In this document: positions 8,512 through 15,618 of the stretch, in pieces
Numbering within the stretch: the first letter of the stretch is position 1
Layout of the letters: every line of letters starts with the position of its first letter
Source: Candidatus Kapaibacterium thiocyanatum
GTDB lineage: Bacteria; Bacteroidota; Ignavibacteria; Kapaibacteriales; Kapaibacteriaceae
DNA length: 64,000 nucleotides
Reading direction: 5' to 3'
Assembly (NCBI GenBank): GCA_001899175.1
Contig: MKVH01000002.1
Coordinates: forward strand, 124,001 to 188,000
Translations under genes and position numbers: made by a program
The notes under the pieces: generated by a model
What the model was told of the DNA's origin: nothing
Seen by the model: only the letters and a program-made list of their open reading frames with translations
Database searches by the model: none

Positions 8512-8919
8512 CTACTCGTTCCGTAATGCCTTGCGCCATTGACGGTGATGCAGACCGATGACGATCATCGTCATGACCAGCGGTATACCGGTCTCGACGA
8601 GTTCGTGCGGACGGTTGTCGAGGAACAGGTGCAGCAGGAAGATCGTGACGATGACGGGCAGCAGCATGAAGGCGCCCACCATACGCGTGCGCGGAAGCAA
8701 CAGCAGCAGGCCGGATAGAATTTCTAATGCTCCGATGATCTTCAGGAAACCCGACGCGCACAGCGCCGTGATTACCTGCTGATAGTAGACCGGCAGCGTG
8801 CTTTCCGGACCGTAGACCTTGCACGGTGAGAGCCAGTGCTTGTCGAGACCCTTGTAGATGAAGAATGCGCCGAGCAGCAGGCCGAGAGCGAGACCGAGAT
8901 ACTTCTGTGTAGTATTCAT
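8512..8919 (-). CDS. DoxX-like small membrane protein
   Basis: Integral membrane protein of 135 residues with four hydrophobic segments (LGLALGLLLGAFFIYKG, FLKIIGALEILSGLLLLLP, VGAFMLLPVIVTIFLLHLF, TGIPLVMTMIVIGLHH), the usual size and layout of DoxX/DoxD-like proteins. The sequence GALEILSGLLLLLPRTR is typical of the family. Biochemical function is unknown for most members; some are linked to redox or thiol stress. It converges on the DprE2-like gene with a 14-bp gap. A TATCTTCG element lies 4 nt before its ATG, so it is probably transcribed alone as a leaderless message. Confidence 0.85.
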   Translation of the reverse strand: MNTTQKYLGLALGLLLGAFFIYKGLDKHWLSPCKVYGPESTLPVYYQQVITALCASGFLKIIGALEILSGLLLLLPRTRMVGAFMLLPVIVTIFLLHLFLDNRPHELVETGIPLVMTMIVIGLHHRQWRKALRNE

Positions 8920-8923
8920 GGCG

Positions 8924-8931
8924 CGAAGATA
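8924..8931 (-). promoter_or_regulatory. -7-like element of doxX-like gene
   Basis: On the minus strand TATCTTCG is followed by CGCC and then the ATG of the DoxX-like gene, a 4-nt gap. It supports the start at 8919 and a leaderless transcript. Confidence 0.5.
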
Positions 8932-8988
8932 TCGATGCCCCGGTCAAGATCAAGGGGAGTCGGGGAATCGATGATGGATCGGACTTCG

Positions 8989-10077
8989 TCATGAGCGTCC
9001 GAACCGGGCCTGTTCCTGAACGGATACCCGTAGGCTGACGAATGCGCCATAGCGTTCTGCGGCTTCGACGACGGCCTGCCGTTCCATCTTGTGCAGTGGT
9101 CTGAACGGCATGAGGTCGATCCGGATGGAATCCCTTCCGATCGTCCTCGCCCACGTGCCCATGACCTTGCCATCGATCAGGATGACGGGCTTGAAGATGC
9201 CGTTCACGGTGATGACATCGGATGCCTGTTCGGGAGAGAGGAAGGCGCTCCGATCCTTGTAGCCGAGCACGTATTCGTCGAAGCCGGCGAGAAGATGTAC
9301 GGATCGCTCGGCTGGAGTATCGGTCGGTATATCCGGTGACATCCAGTAGTCCTGTCCATCCCATCGTTCACGATGAAGTCCCGGTGCCGCCAGATCCAGG
9401 ACCGCTCGTGCCGCACCGGTCTGCATGCCCGACCAGAACATGAAGTCGCCGAGCGTCGCAGGACCGTGCGTACCGAAGTATCGGAGGGCCAGCTCCGTCA
9501 GGGCAGCGTCGCGATCGATGTTCGTCGTTCCCGCACACCACTCGTCGAGCAGTGTGTAGGTGGTCTGCTTGCCACGGGGAGCGGCCATGCAGATCAGGCC
9601 ATCGAGCGCCGCCCGATACAGGATGTGATTGCCATGCTGACCGTTCGTCGCGATGCCCGATGCTTCGAGCGGCGCGAACAGTTCCGGGCGAGTCAGCCGC
9701 TTGCCGCCTTCGAGATGGCGTCGTAATGTGTCCGCGACCGGACCGAACCTTTCGTCGTCGAGGCCGAGCTTCCTGTGCAGCGACGCATAGCGTGCATTCA
9801 CGATCGGCGCAGCAACGGCCAGCATCCATCGGATATCCGAGGCCGCGACCAGATGCAAGGTGCCGCGCAACAGCGAGGTGCGGACGATAGTTCTCTCGCG
9901 GATGCACTGATCGAGTGCTTCGTCGGTTACCGACGGACAGCGAAGACCGACGGCCCATTTCGCATGGGCGAACTCCTGGGCCTGCATCGCGCCGAAGCGG
10001 GCCACGACGTCGACTGGTCCTGTCGCGACGGGAGTGGACAGAAGATGGTGCCGGAGTCTGAGCGACAGAAGGGACAT
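8989..10077 (-). CDS. AlkZ-like winged-helix DNA glycosylase (HTH_42 family)
   Basis: Protein of 362 residues in the winged-helix HTH_42 family that includes AlkZ (Streptomyces) and YcaQ (E. coli), glycosylases that unhook interstrand crosslinks or remove bulky alkylated bases. The catalytic QxQ motif is present as AMQAQE (Q32 and Q34), placed as in AlkZ. Further family-like stretches are VRTSLLRGTLHLVAASDIRW, LALRYFGTHGPATLGDFMFWSG and AGFDEYVLGYKDRS. The last fits the conserved C-terminal region. Many HTH_42 members are annotated only as DNA-binding. It lies about 70 bp upstream of the DoxX-like gene on the same strand, with a separate promoter-like element between. The presence of an AlkD-like gene at 1-433 suggests an alkylation-repair theme. 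Confidence 0.85.
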   Translation of the reverse strand: MSLLSLRLRHHLLSTPVATGPVDVVARFGAMQAQEFAHAKWAVGLRCPSVTDEALDQCIRERTIVRTSLLRGTLHLVAASDIRWMLAVAAPIVNARYASLHRKLGLDDERFGPVADTLRRHLEGGKRLTRPELFAPLEASGIATNGQHGNHILYRAALDGLICMAAPRGKQTTYTLLDEWCAGTTNIDRDAALTELALRYFGTHGPATLGDFMFWSGMQTGAARAVLDLAAPGLHRERWDGQDYWMSPDIPTDTPAERSVHLLAGFDEYVLGYKDRSAFLSPEQASDVITVNGIFKPVILIDGKVMGTWARTIGRDSIRIDLMPFRPLHKMERQAVVEAAERYGAFVSLRVSVQEQARFGRS

Positions 10078-10250
10078 GATCTGGAGCGATGAATTGATCG
10101 ATGCAAGATAGTATGAAGGTTTTCGCGGACCCGGTACATTTACGGGAACGGAGGTGATAGACCGGTTCCAGGACGCGTCCTGTTCGTGTAGTTTTGCTGT
10201 TCGCGTACCGTAGTGAACGGAACCGACCGAATCCCTGAAGGAGAGCCATC

Positions 10251-10463
10251 ATGACGACGAAGAACGGCGTGGACGTTCCGGCGGAACTTGCCGAGGCATT
10301 GAAGGGCAGGCCCGCCCTGAAAGAGACGTTCGAGCGGATGAGCGCGGCATGCCAGCGAGAGTACCTGCAGTGGATCGATGAGGCGAAGCGCGCGGAAACA
10401 CGTCTCAAGCGGATCGAGGGGACCCTGACGGGTATCGCGGATTGGGGAGAACGGCATCCCTGA
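10251..10463 (+). CDS. YdeI/OmpD-associated-like small protein
   Basis: Cytoplasmic protein of 70 residues resembling only the C-terminal helical part of YdeI/OmpD-associated proteins (LKETFERMSAACQREYLQWI, then DEAKRAETRLKRIEG). A good ribosome site AAGGAG lies 7 nt before the ATG, so the short form looks genuine rather than a fragment. Full-length relatives of about 190 residues have been linked to resistance to cationic peptides; the role of this domain alone is unknown. It is followed by the VOC gene 140 bp downstream on the same strand. Confidence 0.75.
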   Translation: MTTKNGVDVPAELAEALKGRPALKETFERMSAACQREYLQWIDEAKRAETRLKRIEGTLTGIADWGERHP

Positions 10464-10602
10464 GGCGACACTATCGATTCTCGTCGGACCGATCGACGAA
10501 GGGACGGTTCGGATGCGGGAACAATCGGCGATATTGGCCGCTCGGCAGTACGGATCCGGATGTGCACTTCATCATCATCACTATTATCCCGACAGGTGAT
10601 CC

Positions 10603-11004
10603 ATGGCGCGACAGATGTTCGTCAACCTTCCGGTGAAGAACCTCGACAAGTCGGTGGAATTCTTCACGAAGCTCGGCTTCACGTTCAACCCGCAGTATAC
10701 CGACGAGAACGCCACCTGCATGATCGTGGGCGAAAGCAGCTTCGTGATGCTGCTCATGGAACCGTTCTTCCGGACCTTCATCACGAAGGATATCTGCGAT
10801 ACCTCCAGGCAAGTCGAAGTGATCACCGCCATATCGTCGAACGATCGCGCGGACGTGGACGATATGGTGACCAAGGCCATCGCGGCCGGTGGTGGTACGC
10901 CGCGGGAAGCGCTCGACTACGGATTCATGTACAACCGTGCCTTCACCGATCTCGATGGCCATATCTGGGAAGTGTTCTGGATGGACCCGAACGGTATGCC
11001 GTGA
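10603..11004 (+). CDS. VOC (glyoxalase/bleomycin resistance) superfamily protein
   Basis: Protein of 133 residues with the paired beta-alpha-beta-beta-beta fold of the vicinal-oxygen-chelate superfamily. The N-terminal unit begins MFVNLPVKNLDKSVEFFTKLGF and the C-terminal unit ends YNRAFTDLDGHIWEVFWMDP, where the late Glu (IWEVFW) is the usual metal ligand. It is of the subgroup often called extradiol-dioxygenase-like or PhnB-like. The substrate cannot be told. An AGGTGA ribosome site precedes the ATG. It converges on the TPR gene across a 150-bp gap that holds a palindrome. Confidence 0.88.
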   Translation: MARQMFVNLPVKNLDKSVEFFTKLGFTFNPQYTDENATCMIVGESSFVMLLMEPFFRTFITKDICDTSRQVEVITAISSNDRADVDDMVTKAIAAGGGTPREALDYGFMYNRAFTDLDGHIWEVFWMDPNGMP

Positions 11005-11075
11005 TCGGATACCATAGGTCAGGTCGTTCATATGAAGTCATGGGCCGATGTCGACCATACCCGAATCATATCCGC

Positions 11076-11091
11076 CGATGGTATACCATCG
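11076..11091. repeat. Perfect 16-bp palindrome in intergenic gap
   Basis: CGATGGTATACCATCG is a perfect inverted repeat with no spacer, between the convergent VOC and TPR genes. Its core GGTATACC recurs at 11136-11143, and GTATACCATC recurs at 12278-12287 upstream of the TMEM175 gene. It could be a regulator-binding site or a small mobile repeat; nothing decides this. Confidence 0.5.
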
Positions 11092-11156
11092 CGCCCATGT
11101 CATGATGCGCGCCGTAGTGTGGACGCATGCGCAGTGGTATACCTCTCATGGTCTCT

Positions 11157-12110
11157 TCAGTTCGGGAAGACGATGCTCTCGAACGCCTTCTTGAACCGGT
11201 CCTCGTACAATGGCCAGTTCTCCATGGGGCATTCCATACTGCACAGGAACAGTTCGTCCTTACGGGCGATGATGGCGCCATACTTCCGCAGCTTGTGAGA
11301 GTCGGCGGTGAGCTGGCGGTCTTCCATGACGATCCTGCCCCACCATTCTTCTCCACGCTCTATTGCGATGGTATCCAGTTGCTTGCGATAGAACGGATGG
11401 ATGGTGTTGGGCATGTTCTCGCTATATCCCGCCCAGAAACCGACGAGGAATGGGGCATCGGTCTGACCATCGAGCTTGAACGACTCGGAGACTTTGCGAA
11501 TCCAGTGGATGGAGACGCCGGTCGAGAACATGTCCGTTTCCGTCTTTACCGGCTCTAAGGAAATGAACCAGTTCAGGGTCTTTCCGTCATCGATGAGTCT
11601 CGTCGACCACGATGCAGGCAGGGATATCCGTACCGTACCGTCCGGAGTCGAAAAGACACTGTCGCGCAGCCCTATGGAGTCCTGCGACAGACCTTGCAGG
11701 ATATCGACGAGGTTGGCTTCCCGTGCCTTCTCCGGAGAAATCGCCATGACCTTCCGTGCCATGATGGCAAGCGAATCCATGACCTTGCGCTCGTAGTACT
11801 CGAGAGCCAGGAAGTACCATCCTTCATAGCGTGCAGGCTCGAGAGCGGAGATATGCTTTCCTGCGTTACCGATCAGCCCGTAGTCCCTGGTCTCCATTCC
11901 GACGAAGGCGAGAGCATGCCATGCCTGGGCATTCGTCGCACTATCCTTGACCGCTTTTGTCAGTTCGGTTCTGGCGGTGGCGAAGTCGTTGCGCCGTATG
12001 GCTTCAATGCCACGGTTATAGCTCGATTCCGGGTTCTGTAGTACCTGGGCCGTGATATAGGTGATTCCAGACAGGAGGAATACGATGAGTGTCGTAAGCA
12101 GGTACATCAT
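11157..12110 (-). CDS. Exported TPR-repeat protein, function unknown
   Basis: Protein of 317 residues. An N-terminal hydrophobic segment (MMYLLTTLIVFLLSGITYI) suggests a signal peptide or membrane anchor. It is followed by tetratricopeptide-like helices (SYNRGIEAIRRNDFATARTEL, then AWHALAFVGMETRDYGLIGNA) to about residue 130. The C-terminal half is beta-rich (TPDGTVRISLPASWSTRLID and onward), resembling PsbP/DUF-type domains that follow TPRs in exported bacterial proteins. The start at 12110 was preferred over an ATG 13 codons upstream because CCGGAAG precedes it. Expected location is the periplasm, probably anchored. The partner is unknown and the gene stands alone. Confidence 0.7.
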   Translation of the reverse strand: MMYLLTTLIVFLLSGITYITAQVLQNPESSYNRGIEAIRRNDFATARTELTKAVKDSATNAQAWHALAFVGMETRDYGLIGNAGKHISALEPARYEGWYFLALEYYERKVMDSLAIMARKVMAISPEKAREANLVDILQGLSQDSIGLRDSVFSTPDGTVRISLPASWSTRLIDDGKTLNWFISLEPVKTETDMFSTGVSIHWIRKVSESFKLDGQTDAPFLVGFWAGYSENMPNTIHPFYRKQLDTIAIERGEEWWGRIVMEDRQLTADSHKLRKYGAIIARKDELFLCSMECPMENWPLYEDRFKKAFESIVFPN

Positions 12111-12393
12111 ATCTATACTTCCGGTAATGTATCGCGCCAAGATAGTCAATGGGCTGAAGGAATGGTTCGTCGAGGATGTGTCTGGCGATGTTTCGTATCA
12201 GGGCATAGATAGCATCGATACGATCGTTCATCGAACCGGCTCTGGAAGCGATTGTTGGTAGGCCCTTTGAGAACGTAGTATACCATCCGTTATGCTCGAT
12301 CTCATTGTTGGGTAGGAACTGCCGATCATTGGATCGGATAGTCTCCCGCTGTATCTTCGGCCTGCCATTAACGGATTGGTCAGGGGAGTCACC

Positions 12394-13032
12394 GTGAGCG
12401 CCGACAAGACAGCATTCCAGGTAGAACGTATCGCCTTCTTCAGCGATGCGGTATTCGCCATCGCAATCACCTTGATGATCATCGAGGTGAAGCCACCGCA
12501 TCTGCACGGGGCGTATCACGAGCAGTTGATGCAACTGGCCGCACTCACGCCGATGTTCATCGGCGTAGCGCTCAGCTTCGCACTCATCGGGGTGTTCTGG
12601 TATCGTCATCATCAATTGTTCCGCAGCATCACGAACTATACCACGGGGTTTATCGTCAGGAATCTCGTCGTTCTCGGAACCATCATCTTCATTCCGTTCT
12701 CCACGGCCTTCAATTTCGAGAACGGTCTCGATCACGGCAACGTCGCCATCGTTTTCTACTGTCTGAACTACTTTGCCGCCTCGTTGGCCAATCTGATACT
12801 GTTCAGATATGCGCTCGACCCCGCCAATGGTGTCAGTGACGGTGATGTCGGCATCGACCATCGCAGTCTCTTCAGCGAACTCGAGTTTCCCCTCATCGTC
12901 TTCGTATTCGCCATCGTCCTCAGCTTCATCCACCCGCAGTTAGCACCCATAGGGTTCGCCCTGTTCGCAATGCAGGGTATGTATACGAAGTTCCGCTCGC
13001 CGAAGCCGAGGCTCGCGAGCGAGGCTCGATAG
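12394..13032 (+). CDS. TMEM175-family potassium channel (DUF1211)
   Basis: Integral-membrane protein of 212 residues with six hydrophobic segments. It starts near the family signature RIAFFSDAVFAIAITLM; the FSD of helix 1 forms the pore constriction of bacterial TMEM175 K+ channels, which assemble as tetramers of one six-helix repeat. A GTG start at 12394 is chosen because AGGGGAG (12382-12388) lies 5 nt upstream. The second half shows the expected LEFPLIVFVFAIVLSFI segment and a short basic cytoplasmic tail. It stands alone, divergent from the TPR gene. Confidence 0.88.
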   Translation: MSADKTAFQVERIAFFSDAVFAIAITLMIIEVKPPHLHGAYHEQLMQLAALTPMFIGVALSFALIGVFWYRHHQLFRSITNYTTGFIVRNLVVLGTIIFIPFSTAFNFENGLDHGNVAIVFYCLNYFAASLANLILFRYALDPANGVSDGDVGIDHRSLFSELEFPLIVFVFAIVLSFIHPQLAPIGFALFAMQGMYTKFRSPKPRLASEAR

Positions 13033-13207
13033 GGTATCGCGACAGGGGATAGTGGATCGGGTAGCTTTTCCGGGCCTCATGCGATGTACCGGTGTTCGTA
13101 GGCTGGACAGTGATGGAGCATCGATACGACCCGTCCATCGAATGTACGTTGGGCCGATGACCAGATACCGAAGTCGACAGACGAGACCCCATCTCATGGA
13201 ACAAGGC

Positions 13208-13215
13208 TATTTTTG
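13208..13215 (+). promoter_or_regulatory. -7 element upstream of lipoprotein gene
   Basis: TATTTTTG matches the Bacteroidota -7 consensus TAnnTTTG exactly. It is 50 nt before the ATG at 13266, leaving a leader of about 45 nt. No clear -33 TTG was seen at the right distance. Confidence 0.4.
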
Positions 13216-13265
13216 GTCCGTAGTAGCCGTTCCATTTTCCATTCCATCTCAATCAAGGTCGTTTC

Positions 13266-13775
13266 ATGGTACGCTCGTTCGTCGTCATCGTATCGCTGGC
13301 CGTCGCTGTCTTCGCCGCGGCATGCACGAAGAATGCCGACAATCCCGCAGGTCCGTTCACCAGCGCCAACAATCGTATGACCGTGAATGGCGGAGGCTAT
13401 TCCGCTGCGTCGTTCAATGCCTTCAACATCGACACCGCGGCTGTCGCGACGGTCCAGAGCGGCAGGGGCGTCGTCACCATGACGGGGATCACGAGCAAGG
13501 TGCTCGAAGGCTTCACGATCGTCATGACGACGCCGGCCGCCACGGCCGGTACCTGGCAGGTCAATGCGTTGACGGGCACCACGATGTCGCTCGTCATCTC
13601 CAATGGAGACACGACGCGTACCTACGTCGCGACGTCGGGCTCGGTGCAGATCGACTCCTGGGGCGATCGCGCCAAGGGACAGTTCACGGGATCCTTCGCC
13701 CGTACGTCCGATCTCATGACGCCGGAGCTTCAGGTCACTGCCGGGAAGTTCGATGCGGGCGTGATCGTACGATAG
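13266..13775 (+). CDS. Small lipoprotein (DUF6252-like), function unknown
   Basis: Protein of 169 residues with a lipoprotein signal peptide (hydrophobic VIVSLAVAVFAAAC, lipobox AAAC at about residue 20). The mature part is beta-rich with repeated Thr/Gly strands (FTIVMTTPAATAGTW, then LVISNGDTTRTYVATSGSVQI), resembling the DUF6252-type lipoproteins common in Bacteroidota. It is expected on the periplasmic face of the outer membrane or on the cell surface. No enzyme motif is visible. It is followed by a strong inverted repeat that probably ends its transcript. Confidence 0.8.
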   Translation: MVRSFVVIVSLAVAVFAAACTKNADNPAGPFTSANNRMTVNGGGYSAASFNAFNIDTAAVATVQSGRGVVTMTGITSKVLEGFTIVMTTPAATAGTWQVNALTGTTMSLVISNGDTTRTYVATSGSVQIDSWGDRAKGQFTGSFARTSDLMTPELQVTAGKFDAGVIVR

Positions 13776-13834
13776 GGCGTTTCGGCACGGGGGTATGAAC
13801 GGTGGTGATCGACGATCGCCATCCCAACAATGCG

Positions 13835-13865
13835 AAGGGTCTGTCCACATCGTGGACAGACCCTT
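13835..13865. terminator. Strong inverted repeat, probable bidirectional terminator
   Basis: A perfect 14-bp stem (13835-13848 with 13852-13865) with a 3-nt loop lies between the lipoprotein gene and the 3' end of tRNA-Arg on the other strand. Only short T tracts flank it (CTTCTTC on plus, TTCG on minus), so efficiency is uncertain, but position and stability favour termination from both sides. Confidence 0.7.
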
Positions 13866-13872
13866 CTTCGTG

Positions 13873-13946
13873 CGACCTCGGCAAGACTCGAACTTGCGGC
13901 CTACTCTTTAGGAAAGAGTTGCTCTATCCAGCTGAGCTACGAGGCC
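13873..13946 (-). tRNA. tRNA-Arg (CCU anticodon)
   Basis: Cloverleaf on the minus strand. Acceptor GGCCTCG pairs with CGAGGTC (one G-U), the D stem is GCTC/GAGC, and the anticodon stem ACTCT/AGAGT carries loop TTCCTAA (anticodon CCT). The T stem is GCAAG/CTTGC with loop TTCGAGT. CCA is not encoded; the bases after the discriminator are CAC. It reads AGG codons. Confidence 0.96.
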
Positions 13947-14094
13947 AGCGATGGCGTTGCCGGCCATCAATACAATCGCCAAAATAGGGACTTTTTGCGC
14001 AGTGTCCGACTCGGAAAATGTCGGAGGTACCATGTACGGAGAGCATCGGAACCCGCCGGAAGCCGCATGGATGCTTGCTTCGCGGGAAGCCGTT

Positions 14095-14568
14095 TCAGTT
14101 GATGGTTTCGCTGCCGTTGAGCAGGCTCCGGCTGCCGTTCTGGGGCAGGGGATGCTGATGCATGACGTAGGCGGCGATGAGGTTGCGGACATCGATCTCG
14201 CTCACTCCGCCATCCGCACCCATGACGATGGCGCGTTCGAGGATGTTCTCGACATCTTCGTTCGTGAGGAAGCCGAGGTCCCGATAGGTGAGCACCAGGC
14301 CCCATGCTTCCGGAGCGATAAGGTCCTGTTCGATGTCGTGGAGAACCCTGAACGATCCGCTGTCGGGGCGGTCCATCTCGGTATCGACGATACGCGTACC
14401 CTGGCGTTCCATGATCCATGAAAGCGCTGCCGAGATCTCGCTCTCGGTATAACCGCGTCGATGGAGCTCACTGACGTCAACGGCCTGGAGCGGCGTATCG
14501 TGACGCAGCTCGTCGATGACGAATGAGATGATTTCCATGATGCGTTCGACGGTGTAGCGATCTGTCAT
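14095..14568 (-). CDS. smg: Smg/DUF494 family protein
   Basis: Cytoplasmic protein of 157 residues that fits the Smg (DUF494) family in length and pattern. The N-terminal segment is VERIMEIISFVIDELRHD, followed by a winged-helix-like region (VSELHRRGYTESEISAALSWI) and a C-terminal stretch (LGFLTNEDVENILERAIVMG). The exact function is unknown; in Gammaproteobacteria smg sits beside dprA/smf. Here it overlaps ybeY by ATGA and probably forms a transcript with ybeY and the gene at 15011-15445. The downstream tRNA-Arg on the same strand begins about 150 bp further on. Confidence 0.9.
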   Translation of the reverse strand: MTDRYTVERIMEIISFVIDELRHDTPLQAVDVSELHRRGYTESEISAALSWIMERQGTRIVDTEMDRPDSGSFRVLHDIEQDLIAPEAWGLVLTYRDLGFLTNEDVENILERAIVMGADGGVSEIDVRNLIAAYVMHQHPLPQNGSRSLLNGSETIN

Positions 14569-14981
14569 GTACGTCCATTGATGTATCTGTTTTCGAGCTT
14601 GTGCATCCCGGCCCGGTCTTCGTCCGTGGCGTCGTCGTGGCCCATGAGATGCAGGGCACCATGGACGGCCAAGCGCGAGAGTTCGTTTACGAGCGTCACA
14701 CCGTAGTCGTCGGCCTGCTTGCGGGCCGTGTCGAGCGAGATGTAGATTTCGCCCGTCAGCGGAATGTCCTCGAGCGGGAAGGTGATGACGTCCGTCGCAT
14801 AGTCATGATCGAGGAAGTCCCGATTCATGCGCCGGATCGACTTGTCGTCGAGGATGATGATGTCGATCCATGCGTTGCGGACCTTCTGACCCTTGCACGC
14901 CCTGGCCACGGCATCGATGATGTCCTGGCGTCCGCGATAGCGTCCGCCCGATGCGTTGGTGATCTCTATGCGAAGAGCCAT
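14565..14981 (-). CDS. ybeY: Endoribonuclease YbeY
   Basis: Single-strand endoribonuclease of 138 residues needed for 16S rRNA 3'-end maturation and ribosome quality control. Family features are NRDFLDHDYATDVITFP and the zinc motif, which reads HGALHLMGHDD. The first two His of the usual HxxxHxxxxxH site are present, but the third position is Asp, with a His two residues earlier. A similar loss of the third His occurs in Bacteroidetes YbeY as I recall it, so this is likely a lineage trait rather than decay. The gene sits between an unknown gene and smg with tight spacing. Confidence 0.92.
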   Translation of the reverse strand: MALRIEITNASGGRYRGRQDIIDAVARACKGQKVRNAWIDIIILDDKSIRRMNRDFLDHDYATDVITFPLEDIPLTGEIYISLDTARKQADDYGVTLVNELSRLAVHGALHLMGHDDATDEDRAGMHKLENRYINGRT

Positions 14982-15010
14982 GGAGTTGACGTATTGGTGG
15001 GCTGTCTCGT

Positions 15011-15445
15011 TTACTGCAGTGTTTCCAGGAGCGACTCGGCCAGCGACAATTGCATGGCGGCCATGAGGACGCTGGGGTCGAGCTCCGTGAGATCGCTGCG
15101 TACCAGCGATGCCCTGATGTTGGCGAAGAGCGAACAGGTGCAGGACTTGCCTACGACCAGACTGCTGAATCCTTCGTCCCGCCGGGCGATGAACATGACT
15201 TCGTCCGGTTCGATGCAGAGATAGGCATGTACGCCATGCAGTTCGAGGTATCCTTGCTGCGTCTGCGCCGATACCAGCGTGCCGCGCTGGCCACCGCCGA
15301 GATCGACGTCGATGGAAACGGTAAGAGCCAGGACTCGTCCGGTGGCGGCATCGCGGATATTCCAGAACCAGGACGTAGCGTCCACCTGTTCGGCCGCGCC
15401 CAGGACACCGGCCATGACCGTGATGTCCTGCGATACAATACTCAT
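15011..15445 (-). CDS. Conserved-looking hypothetical protein upstream of ybeY
   Basis: Protein of 144 residues that I do not recognise. It appears cytoplasmic, with no signal peptide. It has mixed alpha/beta content with strands RVLALTVSIDVDLGGGQRGTL and GYLELHGVHAYLCIEPDEV and a CxC pair (SCTCSLF). The start at 15445 follows a -7-like TATCTTGC with a 27-nt leader; the open frame extends 65 codons upstream, but that part overlaps the divergent promoter and looks non-coding. It ends 29 bp before ybeY, so co-transcription with ybeY and smg is likely. Its job may relate to rRNA handling, but that is guilt by association only. Confidence 0.65.
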   Translation of the reverse strand: MSIVSQDITVMAGVLGAAEQVDATSWFWNIRDAATGRVLALTVSIDVDLGGGQRGTLVSAQTQQGYLELHGVHAYLCIEPDEVMFIARRDEGFSSLVVGKSCTCSLFANIRASLVRSDLTELDPSVLMAAMQLSLAESLLETLQ

Positions 15446-15472
15446 GTCATACCTTGTCGTTTTTAACCGTCC

Positions 15473-15480
15473 GCAAGATA
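15473..15480 (-). promoter_or_regulatory. -7-like element for the ybeY-smg transcript
   Basis: TATCTTGC on the minus strand, 27 nt before the ATG at 15445. It faces the divergent element at 15567-15574; the two transcripts share a gap of about 170 bp. Confidence 0.4.
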
Positions 15481-15566
15481 CGAAAACCACTATCCCTGAA
15501 GGGCGTCCGGACCCGGCGGATGGCCCGAACGGGCGAAAAGACCTGGGTCCTTCAATATCGGCGCTG

Positions 15567-15574
15567 TAACTTCG
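15567..15574 (+). promoter_or_regulatory. -7-like element for the exported protein gene
   Basis: TAACTTCG, identical to the element before the HAD-UbiA gene, lies 44 nt before the GTG start at 15619. Confidence 0.4.
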
Positions 15575-15618
15575 TTGTCGTTCATCGACGCAGCCTTTTC
15601 CATCGCCTTCGGCCCGAC

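Noticed and set aside
13835-13946. tRNA-Arg with a nearby long inverted repeat as an integration site of a mobile element
   Set aside because: No integrase, no direct repeat of the tRNA 3' end and no foreign-looking genes are nearby. The repeat is better explained as a terminator.
15454-15618. N-terminal extension of the exported protein at 15619-16884
   Set aside because: It would put 55 Arg-rich residues before a clear signal peptide and would overlap the promoter region for both divergent genes.
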